Positions 1 to 10,123 of a DNA stretch of 64,000 nt are shown in pieces. Both the position numbers and the translations under genes were made by a program. The first letter of the stretch is position 1, and every line of letters begins with the position of its first letter. Under the pieces are notes generated by a model, which was not told the origin of the DNA, ran no database searches, and worked only from the letters and a program-made list of their open reading frames with translations. The DNA is taken from NCBI GenBank assembly GCA_963971425.1, contig OZ020526.1, forward strand, positions 6,289,976-6,353,975, read 5' to 3'. Source of the DNA: Bryoerythrophyllum caledonicum. Its lineage: Eukaryota > Streptophyta > Bryopsida > Pottiales > Pottiaceae.

Positions 1-773
1 AGGAGTTAGTCAGTATAAGCCTGTTATCATTCTGTAAAGCGGATGTCTCTGTACTGGTGCGGTGCTTTAGGGGTGTTGTTAAAATGCTCTTGGATATTCC
101 CGTGAGACACATGATCAAGTGATTTTCTGGCCTGGCACGGGGATTGGCATTTGAGGGTTACAGGCTAGGGGACTTCCACTGATTTAAATTAGGAACTCGA
201 GCTGGATCGAAAGCATGATTTAGAACGTTGATGATGTTTGCAGCCCATGTCCCCTGTCGTCTTCTTGTCCCCTACGAAAGAATCCCGCCTCCTCTTCCAC
301 CACATCGTAGAACAATATTAGGTTGTTTTCCGATTTGAGCATCGCTCTCGTCCTTGGCAGCACTTTCCTTTCAACTATTTCTAGTTGCCGGTTTATTCAA
401 GCTTGGAGACAAACTTAGTTTTGTACTAGGAACTTGCAATAAGTGATTAGTAGTTTCGTGAGAGTTCTGTAGTTCTAAGAGCAGTGCAAGGAGAGCACTG
501 CATGGAAGACTGCAGAAGTTCAATATCGCACCAATGGTGTACCAAATTGCACAAACTTCTGATGGAAAAATATAGCTGTACGATGAACTTAAATGAATTC
601 TCATTGTCGCAGAGTTGTATGGGTCAGGGATGCATGGTTGCAGGAATTGAAGCATTTGAAAGCTGCCATGTTGATCATGCATGTTTTCTATGATGTCCAA
701 TGTAACCTCATGTCATCAATTCAATTGAAAACCTCCAAATGTAATACTAACAGAAATTGTTTGTTCCCTCAAG
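1..773. other. No gene recognised
   Basis: Short overlapping open frames lie on both strands, but none has a domain or motif I recognise. The stretch may hold introns of the gene whose possible last exon lies at 774-881. Confidence 0.4.
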
Positions 774-881
774 AAAGACGACGAAGTCTGGGTGCAAAGA
801 GGAGAGCTAGGCCGAGTCACCTTCGCTGGACCATCTCAGAACCCCAAATCGCACGACCCACGTATCACATTTGTGATCTAA
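774..881 (+). CDS. Possible terminal exon of an unidentified protein
   Basis: After a CTCAAG that could be a splice acceptor, one frame reads KDDEVWVQRGELGRVTFAGP and continues to end in DPRITFVI before a TAA stop at 879-881. The composition looks like real protein, unlike the surrounding frames. I do not recognise the family and found no convincing upstream exon. It could equally be a chance open frame. Confidence 0.22.
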   Translation, partial: KDDEVWVQRGELGRVTFAGPSQNPKSHDPRITFVI

Positions 882-1241
882 TAGCAAAGTTCATATTGCA
901 GAATGACAGTCGGGCCAAGTTTTGGAAAGACAACTTTGATGAGCTTCATGGTACCTTTGATGACCATGCATGCTTTAGTTTAAATTAAAGACTCTTAAAC
1001 CATAGCTCAGTAGCTCCTAACCTACAGGTATATCCCATAAATCTGATTTGCTTTTGCATAACCCAGTCCCCAATCGCAAATACACCCACTTCTGTTCATT
1101 GTGTCAAGAGATCTTTGGATTGATAGAGAGATTAGAATCGATAAATGTTAAAGAGCATGAACTGTTCATTTTTGCGCAACCAAACAGGCAATTGGCCCAG
1201 TTTGATTGCTGTTGACACAAATGTAACAGTTTCTGAAGCTC

Positions 1242-2061
1242 TCAAGGATGAGGGACAGTGATTTGCTGTCTTGTAGACACACCATCCATGGAAACCTCTG
1301 CGCCATTTGGCCATATGATTTGCAGCTTCACAGGTCCACCTTTTGAGCCCAAGCCGAAGTGCGCAACCGGCTGTGCATGCAATGCATTAACCACAACTTC
1401 AGCCACATGATACACCTTCAAATGGACAGAAAGAAACAAGTAGAACAAATCATGCAGTGAAATTTACTAACTGACAACACCAAATTAGCTTACCTCCATA
1501 CAGCATAAGTAGCCGCTGTTTGTGTTCACAAAGAACAAAAAACAAAGCCAAGCTCGTCAGCATCACTCACCAAATATTAAAAGAAAACCAAAAATTAGCT
1601 CCAAAGATATGCTCAATTCCTATGCTTTGTCTGAAATGACTGTGGAATGAAAGTTGAGTAGGAGGCATTCATAATAAAAAAAAAATAACAAATTGAGTTA
1701 TAATATATACCTTCCAGCATCAATGGCTCGCTTCTGCACTCGGCCGGATTCATCAACAAGCCTCACAGAAGCCCCTCTTGCAGGTGCACCCTATAATTGC
1801 AGAGCTCACCATGATTATGGAGACGTAAGAGATGATTGGATTACACATTATCAGGCAAGCGCATAACCATGTTTTCTAGATGCACCTGAACGTTGATTGC
1901 AAACCTCATATCCAAAGCCGATCCAGAAGATTAGGAGAAATTCAGATTGCCTGATGCTTCAAAGTACCTGTTTTGTGAGGGGCTTCACACGAACCCAAGC
2001 ATTATCATTCTCTGGAGATTTGAAAAAAGAAAGAGGTTGTGCTCGAAGCTCTCCATGAGAT
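1242..2061 (-). CDS. ASPIC/UnbV-domain protein (FG-GAP type), 3' exons only
   Basis: Four exons read leftwards: 2061-1968, 1790-1711, 1515-1494 and 1415-1242, each joined in frame with GT-AG introns and ending in a TGA. The joined protein contains GAPARGASVRLVDESGRVQK, then RAIDAGSGYLCCME, then VAHFGLGSKGG and VKLQIIWPNG. This matches the C-terminal ASPIC/UnbV domain (R-G-A-x-V-x-L, AGSGY, HFGLG, V-x-W-P-G) that follows FG-GAP beta-propeller repeats in secreted or membrane-linked proteins. The third exon is only 22 nt. The expected upstream FG-GAP exons were not found: rightwards the sequence becomes transposon and AT-rich repeat, so the gene either has a long intron or is truncated. The domain call is firm; the function is unknown. 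Confidence 0.75.
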
Positions 2062-2746
2062 CTGCAAAAGATTTAATCAATCCCAGGAAAACTATTAATC
2101 TAACATTTTATCTCTGAAATAATCCAAGATTAATTAAGAAGCAGATTGTTTCTGCCTAGAAGATTATTTAGACCTTGATTTGAATACATGACGCCTATAT
2201 TGACTCTAAACCAAGAGCCGTGACCATGAAAATAAATGATTTCTCTTGGTCAATCGTCATGGTCCATAGTGTAAAGCGCCCCTAACTCCAAATTCTGGAA
2301 AATTGAAAAATGTAACAGTTTACGGTAAAAAAATCACTGTTTTAAAAAAAAATGCCATCGACCTACAAGGATTTTTCATCTGTGGAGATTGCTACCATAA
2401 GAATGGGAATATGGTACACCGTTCCCTGAATATAGTGTAGACTAGACTATTTGAAATTTCCTACACTAATTTCATTAAACGCAAATTAAAGTGGTCCACT
2501 TCAATTTTCCATCCACATCAAATCATGTCCATTAGAAATAGTGTGGCTTGTTTCAAAATAAAAGACACGGGAATTGATGTGGATAAGTTTTTACAAGTTC
2601 TACCCTAAAACCAAAATTATAATATAATAACATAATAAAATAATATAACATAATAATATAATAACATAATAATATTATTTTATAACATAAGAATATAAAC
2701 ATAATATTATAACATAATATAACAAAATATAATATTAACATAATAA

Positions 2747-3417
2747 TCTACTTATATAATAGGCGTCAGTGTCTGTCCGTCCGCCGCTCCCGGTCACGTG
2801 ACCTTTGGAATTGCCATTTGAATCAAATGTGCCTTTTGAATTGAATGTGAACTTTGAAAGAATCCTCCATATGTGCCCTTTGGAGGAATCCTTTATAGTG
2901 CCCTTTGGAGGAATCCTTTATAGTGCCCTTTGGAGGAATCCTTTATAGTGCCCTTTGGAGGAATCCTTTATAGTGCCCTTTAGAGGAATCCTTTATAGTG
3001 CCCTTTTATTCAAATTTGGCTTATTGAGTTTTGAAATTGTATTATGTATCAAAAATAAAAAAATAAAACCATAATTTCCAACATATTGAAACTACAAAAT
3101 GTACTACCTCGGGTACATAAAATAAATGATAGTTATCTAAAGACAATAACACGTATATAAAATAAATAATGGGTATTTAAAGTGAATAGTAGGTATATAT
3201 AGTACATAATGCATATATAATGGGTAAATTTGATTTTTGCATTTACATATGTTTATTTAACTTGGGATTGCCCCGGTCAGTTGATGACAACAGGGAATGT
3301 ACTTGATTCGATTTAGATTCGATTTGAGCTATAGGTTTTAAAATACAAAACATGCAAACATAACTTTAACACACCACCCTCCGCTCTCCCTGTCGGGACG
3401 ACGGGTACCAACCCTTG
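2747..3417 (+). mobile_element. Possible Helitron-like insert
   Basis: This GC-richer block interrupts an ATAAC/ATAAT tract. The left end is A|TCTACTTATATAATAGGCG and the right end has GGGTACCAACCC followed by CTTG|T. A 5' TC, a short hairpin near the 3' end and insertion between A and T resemble Helitrons. However, the 3' tetranucleotide CTTG does not match the CTRR consensus and the stem is only 4 bp. No Rep/helicase is encoded. The call is tentative. Confidence 0.25.
2873..3005 (+). repeat. 25-bp tandem repeat, about five copies
   Basis: The unit TGCCCTTTGGAGGAATCCTT plus TATAG repeats head to tail with almost no divergence, and one copy has TTTAGAGG. It lies inside the possible Helitron-like insert. 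Confidence 0.9.
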
Positions 3418-3672
3418 TATAACATAATAACATAATAATATAATAATAACATAATAATAACATATATGAATAACATAATAACATATATTATAATATTAAT
3501 ATTATATACAATAATAATATATATAATAATAACATATTAATCATATATTAATAACCAAATTTGATGTGGTCCACATCAATTTTCATCCAAAACTAGAATT
3601 GATGTGGTCCACCTCAATTTTCATCCACATTACCTGTACCTCCACACTATATTCAGTGAACGGTGTAGTTCT

Positions 3673-4608
3673 TGTTATATAGTGTCTACCCTCGAGAGAG
3701 GGAAGTAGTTCCAGCTCACTATTTCCTTGTCCTGTGGACATGGTCTTAGTAGTGGAACGAACAGACACTTTATTCACGCCGGCCTCCTTCGGAGACCGGC
3801 GTTCTTCTTCTTTTTTGAACGGTGTAGTGTCCTTTACCTTAGGACATGTGAGCATTATTACCTGTTGTCCAACCTGGTGGTTACAAAAGGCCCCTGTACC
3901 GCCCTCGTGGCCAACCTGCCGCGCGTAACCCGCGGAACCTTCCCTCGCTTCAGCGCCGGCAACGCACCCAGTCACTGCGAGGGAGGCCCACCAACGTCTC
4001 GTTCACGAGTATGAAACGCGCGATGCTCGCTGCATCTTTCCATTCTCACTCATCAACCAGCTTCCGTCACAGATCATTACACTGTCCTTGCGCAGGTTTC
4101 CATTCAGCCACAGCTCATATTCTGCTCTATGCTTCACACGTCGCCTGAACCTCATCCCATCTGAAGATCATTGCTTTTGCTAGGTATTAGTTACAGTTTG
4201 TCATTGCCTGAGCTAGGGTAATATAGCTTTTCCTGCCAACAAGAATCGTGCGTCGTGGACCTTCCCATAGCTCACATCCTAGTGAAGAGACTTCTCCATT
4301 GCTACCTGAAGTTAATCACATCTAGGTGAGAAGTTCTCCGGACTCATCTCCTCCGAAGACCACTTCTTTTGCTACTAGAATCAGCTACTTACAGTTCGTT
4401 ATTCTGCTTTCCTCTCTTCTGAGTTCCCAAAATTCACCACTAGGTTGCCAGCTAGGAAGAAGCGCCATCTCTCATTCAACCGTAGCTCACCCTCAAACAT
4501 CACCTGAACCTCACCACTTCGGTCCCAGGTTTATACATTCTAGTAGAGCTTTTCCCTGTAGGTTGTGTTTTTGAGTGGTTTGTGGTTTGCTAGACATCGT
4601 TCTCCACA
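3673..4608. other. Intergenic region upstream of the UGT
   Basis: No gene is supported. A degenerate duplication of about 60 bp, with CTTTTGCTA...TTACAGTT(T/C)GT in both copies, lies near 4149-4210 and 4338-4410. The 3' part probably contains the promoter and 5' UTR of the glycosyltransferase, but no clear TATA box was identified. Confidence 0.4.
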
Positions 4609-7330
4609 ATGACAGTGGCCATGGCTGAGCAACCGGGGCAATTGCAGCCCATGGCCCAGGCAGCTCCTCTTCATGCCGTGGTGCTCCCTTACCCGGCCAA
4701 GGGCCACAGCATCCCGCTGCTGCACTTCGCCAAGCGCCTGCACGCCACGGGCGTCACCGTCACGTTCGTCAACGCGTTCTCGCACCTCTCCGCGGAGCAC
4801 TTCCGCACGCTTGACGGCCTGGACCCGTCCACCATGCGCGTGGTGCCCCTCGGTGTGAGTCCTCCGGAGGGCGAGGGCACCTCCTCGCTGCCCTACGTCG
4901 AGCACGTCAACTCGCTCGTGGACGAGGCGATTGTGTTGGTGGACGGATTGGAGGATCCCTCCTGCATCGTCAGCGACATGTTCCTCGGTTGGACCCAGGT
5001 CAGACCTCTTCCTGTCAAGCTGAAATAAATACAAGTTCGAGCGTGCTACATCTCCGAGAGTGATCATCAACACGCTCGAGCTCGTTGAACGTGTAAACAA
5101 TTTCAACATATTCCGGAAGCATAATAAGCACATTTCCGTGACAGTGCACTTAGAATGAGAAACATGGCAATTCTCTACACTGACTGATTCTTCCTGCTGC
5201 ATCGTCACAGGTAGTAGCCAACAAGTTCAACATCCCACGCTACGTCCTGTTCGCGTCCCCGGCCAGCGCCATCGCGACCATGCTGCACATGCCGGAGCTC
5301 ATCCGCCAGGGCCGCCTCCCCATCGACAGGGAGAAGGAGGAGGAGCTTGTGCACGATATTCCCGGCGTCCCGCCCACGCGCCTGGCGGATCTGCCGTCGC
5401 CCATGCAGGACGCGACCGCTTACGAGTACCCGTTCTACGCGCGGAACGCCGTCGAGATGCACGAGGCTACGGGCGTGCTCATCAACACCTTCTACGAGCT
5501 CGAGCCTGACTACATTGACGTGCTCCGGCAAACTGTTTACGGGAACGTGAACGGGACGGTACGTGATGGTGTCTGTTTCCACCCATTTCCATCATGGAAA
5601 ACCGCCCGAGATCGTCTAGATTCATCGGGCAGTTTTTCCACTCCAACGATTAAAACAAAACTGAACAATTGTGTCTACTCCATCCAGGATGGCCACCTCC
5701 TGAGCATCCTCCCGGTCGGCCCCATGCTCCCGAAGGTCTACTTCTCCGCCGGCGCCCCGGCAGTCAGCTCCGAGCCGTGCCTACAGTGGCTGGACACGCA
5801 GCCGGAGTCGTCCGTGCTGTACGTGTCGTTCGGGAGCGTGGCGGTCCTGTCGGTGGCGCAGATTCGCGAGCTGGCGCGGGGCTTGGAGATGAGCGGGCAG
5901 CGGTTCCTGCTGGTGCTGCGGGCGCCGCGGCTGGAATCGGAGGAGGGGCAGGAGTTGTTCCCGGAGGGGTTCGAGGAGCGCGTGAGGGGGAGGGGGTTCG
6001 TGCACTTTGGGTGGGCGCCGCAGCTGCAGGTGTTGTCGCACCGCAGCGTCGGCGCGTATCTGACGCATTGCGGCTGGAACTCGACGCTGGAGGGCATTTG
6101 CCGCGGCTTGCCGATGCTCACTTGGCCCATCCAAGCTGAGCAGGCCATGAATGCTAGGTGAGTGCATACACTCATCTAACTTATAACCTCACCTAAATAT
6201 AACCTTAGCCTACATTGGCTAACTATAACCTTTGCCTATATCAGCTAACTATAATTTTTGCCTACATCAGCTAACTATAACCTTAGCCTACATCAGCTAA
6301 CTATAACCTCAACTAACTTATGACTTATAACCTCAGCTTACATCAGCTAACTATAACCTTAGCCTACATCAGCTAACAATAACCTCAGTTAACTTATTAT
6401 TTATAACCTTAGACTACATGAGTTAACAATAACCTTAGCTAACTTATAACCTCAGCTAAGTATAACCTTAGCCTACATCAGCTAACAATAACCTCAACCA
6501 ACTTATAATTTATAACCTTAGCTAACTTATGACTTATAACCTTAGCTAACTTATGATTTATAACCTTAGGTAATTATAATCTTAATTGACTCATAACTTA
6601 TAACCTAAGCTAACTTATAATGTTAGCTAACTATAACCTTAGCCTACATTTTAGTTCTTTTTATGCACTTTCTATATACACTCATATCTACCCTAAGTTA
6701 TAGCCAAATATGGTGCTGGTGGATGGAGGTGGTAAGTACTTAGTAGAAGTTAAAAGTTAGTGTGGGTAGTTTTGTTCAGTTGAGTTTCAGGACTTAAAAA
6801 AATGCTCTTCTTGGATAAAGACAAAGCTAAGGAGTGTGACGGCAATTCCAACCCCTCCGCTTCCATTAAAACCATTGGTTATATGTCATTGGTGGTTACA
6901 AGTTAGCTGAGGTTCTAGTTATCTTAGGATATAAGTTAATGACATTATAATTTATGGGAGGGATGAGTCGTCACCCAAAGAGCTCTAGCATCAAACCTAA
7001 AAAGCCACAAACTCTTTTGAGACTTCTAAACTCACTTTCATTGTGTGGAATGAAGTGTTTTCATACCATTTGTGGATTTTGTGCAGGTTTCTTGTGGATG
7101 ATGTGAAAGCGGCCATCGAGGTTTGCACCGTGACCGACAAATTCATCTCCAAGGAACGCATTTCGGCCGCCATCAAGCATCTCATGATTGAGCCGGAGGG
7201 TGCAATTGTTAAGAAAAACATGCAGAGATTGAAAGATTTGGCATTAGGTGCTGCGGATGAGGGAGGGTCAGTACAAAGAAACCTAGAAAACTTCCTACAA
7301 GAATTGAGGTCATGGAAGAAGAATTCATAA
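4609..7330 (+). CDS. UDP-glycosyltransferase (plant family 1)
   Basis: Exons 4609-4998, 5211-5558, 5688-6157 and 7087-7330 join in frame to 483 residues, typical for the family. The enzyme transfers sugar from a UDP-sugar to a small-molecule acceptor, usually in the cytosol. The N-terminal segment PYPAKGHSIP carries the expected catalytic histidine, and CIVSDMFLGW carries the partner aspartate. The 44-residue PSPG donor-binding box spans about residues 355-398, starting WAPQ, containing THCGWNS and ending EQ. Some family members prefer an acidic-Gln ending with UDP-glucose, but donor and acceptor cannot be read reliably here. Intron 2 (129 nt) is a multiple of three with no stop, so its retention would give a longer intact ORF. 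Intron 3 holds a minisatellite. I used the first ATG; an in-frame ATG follows at codon 5. Confidence 0.92.
6165..6660. repeat. Degenerate minisatellite inside UGT intron 3
   Basis: Variants of CTATAACCTTAGCCTACATC and AGCTAA are repeated many times with substitutions and small length changes. The array fills about half of the 929-nt third intron. Confidence 0.88.
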
Positions 7331-8645
7331 TTACACCATTTTCACAGTTCAACTTGCAAGGTAAATTTTGAGTTTGGGCAAGTTCCTAAAAATCTAATTT
7401 AGAATAATATATTTTTTATAATTTATTAAGCCTAGGCACACATAGGCAATTCATAACTTTATTGGACTTTTAGGGAAAAAGTAATGGTGGTTGGATCATC
7501 AAAAGTTGGACTTTGGGCAACTAGGCATGGTACTGTAGAGCTATAAAAGTAGAACTATACAGCTGAATATTAATTTTTTGAGGTGAGCAATAGTCAAGGA
7601 TAGTTTTTGGCAACCCTCATTGTTTACATTTTAAAATGATCTCATCTTTTAATAAGACATTTCTTCGAACAGAAGATGCTTGGTGATTTCATCTATTGAT
7701 AGGAGTTTATATCCAAATAAAAAATAAAATTGCAATGCTAAGAAAATGGTAGAGCTGTGACTTAAAGAATAAATCTATTAATTGCAGAGTTCGTCCAGGG
7801 AGAGATATAAAGTCACCTCAAACAAACCTAATTTCAAAAACCTGAAAGAAAACCGCAATACCGCACAGAACAACATGCTTCACAATTCAACAAAACAAGC
7901 ATGAAGTGGCGCCCATAACCTATTGAAACAAAGATTCATCAACTACTTGACAATCACTCATATACACACACCATAGGCTTACACATACAATGGAGAGCGC
8001 ACTATCCTTACACAACAAGTATACAGTCAACTCCCTTAACAATAGCATTTGTTACAACCACATTACAATTGCCAAGTAAATTTACACATTTCCAAACCAC
8101 AACTCCCTTCATTATAACAACCTCTCTTTATAAGAGGCAGAACAAACAAGGCTGTTGTGAAGGGGAGCGGACTGTACTTAGAGTCAAGGGTTTTCAATGA
8201 ATGAAAGCCATCAAGCTATGCTACAAAAGAATGTATATCTGAATACTAGTTACTGTACTAAACAATAAATGAACAAGACAGTAAATGAAAACTACAATCT
8301 CTTATACAGCTCTACAAAGAGGGAACACAAGAAGCGTTTACCACTTCACCTGAACATTTGTTACTTAGGAAACTGCACAGTAGATTGAACGTGTTAGTCG
8401 AATAATAAATGCCGAGGAAGGGCCACAATCCACGTCGGAATAATAATAGCGATAGATCTCTCCACAGATGGATCCATCAACAACTCATTTGAGTGGGCGA
8501 ATGTCAGTCCCACTGTAAACACAAAACTCTAAAGCTCTGAGAAAACGAAGAAACAACATTGAAAAGCACAACACAGCAATGAAAACTCAGGTTCACTGCA
8601 TGCAGCGTTTCTTTCTTGCCTTGTCGGAGCTTCATCTTGGTCTGA
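7331..8645. other. Intergenic, shared 3' flank of UGT and SDH6
   Basis: The two genes converge here. The sequence is AT-rich, with no coding frame I can support. It should contain the 3' UTRs of both genes, with the SDH6 side likely spanning at least 8400-8645. Confidence 0.5.
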
Positions 8646-9509
8646 TCAGGGGTGCTTTGAGCCCCACCAAGCCAAGAATTTCAGGTTTGTGTCCATGCAG
8701 TTGAACTTGTACAGGCCCAGCCCCAGATTTGCAGCTTCCTCGGCAATGGCCCAGCTCATGACTGTACCACCGAGAAACGACAGCACCGCTCCCGGAGCAT
8801 TTTTCGAGTACTTGAATGCTAAACCCGCGGTTGCTAGACCTCCAACCACTGCCCCCAGTGATGCAATGAGAGCTCCCTGCCTCACCTGAGCCAATTCATA
8901 TGTGCATTTGTCAAATAACATCATCCTAAGAAGCGTCAGTGACAGGATCGAAGGCCATAACAAGAGCCATGATATGAAATGAAGGCCACAATCAGACATG
9001 AAATGAAGGCTGAAGAACCTAAGGAACTCCAAAATCTCAGAGGTTTGAAGAAAAGACTGACAATGTACACGACATGCTACTCCTCACCTTTGAGTGAACG
9101 AAGAGCTGGAAGAAGATAGAAGAGCTTGTGATTGGAACCTGGAACTTGATGTGTTGTTCTCCGTCTAAGATGTAAAATAACCACTCAAAGAGCTAGCGGT
9201 AGCTCAAAGCCGAACGTGCCCCAAAGGAGATACCAAAAGTGGTGGTGACAACCCCTAAAAGAAGATTGGATGTGCCATTGGGACGATCAATGCAAGAATT
9301 AGGGTACAAGAGAGAGATGTCGTCACCAGGCTGAGGCGGGGGCCGTGCACGGGATCCGACTTGATGAACTCCTGCACATCGGCCTCGCTCCAGGGCGGCA
9401 ACGGCGTGCTCCGGCGCTCGGAGATGCTCGACAACTTGTAGAACGGCGCCATCGCTGCCCGCCACGCTGCCCTGTCGATCGCCCACCACGATTCCCCATC
9501 GCCCCCCAT
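8646..9509 (-). CDS. SDH6: Succinate dehydrogenase subunit 6, mitochondrial
   Basis: Two exons, 9509-9327 and 8885-8646, join as ...SDPVHGPRLSL|VRQGALIASL... to give 140 residues, close to the roughly 150 of flowering plants. SDH6 is a small plant-specific subunit of mitochondrial complex II. Matching features are PLPPWSEADVQEFIKSDPVH, the glycine-rich hydrophobic stretches GAVVGGLATAGLAFKYSKN and LSFLGGTVMSWAIAEEAAN (likely membrane segments), and the ending LYKFNCMD..LKFLAWW. The start at 9509 (MGGDGES) is chosen for length. An in-frame ATG 12 codons upstream at 9545 (MLVES...) is possible. The gene is divergent from the dCMP deaminase. Confidence 0.87.
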
Positions 9510-10123
9510 CACACCCAACTCCCACAACCAACTCTCAACCAACAAACCCTCTCACCCTACACAAAAGACGTCATATCCCTAAACCTCCACATACAACAGA
9601 AAAAAGAAACTCTCCTTCTCTTCACCTGCATATGACTCTCCACATGCAACCGAGCTCACTGGACATGAATGAGAGTGGGTTAAGAAGGATTAGAGACGCC
9701 TAATTTGCACCAAACACTAATTAGCACATCGGATTACTGATCGTTGCAAGATGATCATCATACCTTGGAGAAGACGAGGATGAATTCTGGGGCGGAACCG
9801 TCATCTGGTATCTCAACTGCCGCGGGAAGCGCCCATTCTGTCACGGTACAATCTTGCAATGTGCAACGTTGGAGCGCTTGTTGCTGATTCTATGAGCGCC
9901 TTGTGTGGTTTCCATTCCTTGTGTTGAGGATCAGAGGACTATGTTAACAAAGCAACTGAGCGTACTCGGGTGGTGAGTATGGTCTTTTCGGTTTTGCACA
10001 TTTGCTATTCACCAGAGTTGAATTTGTTTGCAGTTTTCTTGATTAGGATGTAGTGACTCATCCCGCGCTGTGATTTCTGCTTGTGAGGAGTTGGCGAGAG
10101 GGGTTTCTGTGAGCTTGGGTGCC
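9510..10123. other. Divergent promoter region, SDH6 and dCMP deaminase
   Basis: About 610 bp separate two start codons facing away from each other, so both promoters and 5' UTRs must lie here. I see no unambiguous TATA box. A possible 5' UTR intron of the deaminase cannot be excluded. Confidence 0.4.

Larger units (their letters stand above)
2413..3672. mobile_element. Foldback or TIR element with AT-rich interior
   Basis: The end near 2413-2441 (TACACCGTTCCCTGAATATAGTG) recurs inverted near 3646-3670 as CACTATATTCAGTGAACGGTGTA, with one mismatch. Just inside each end are related blocks containing GGTCCAC and CAATTTTC. The interior holds two AT-rich stretches of ATAAC/ATAAT repeats (about 2600-2746 and 3418-3555) around a GC-richer insert. 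There is no coding capacity, so this is most simply a non-autonomous foldback or TIR element that later took up other inserts. No target duplication was identified. Confidence 0.5.

Noticed and set aside
3583-4014. Overlapping frames on both strands of about 95-130 codons
   Set aside because: They cross a repeat boundary and have no recognisable motif.
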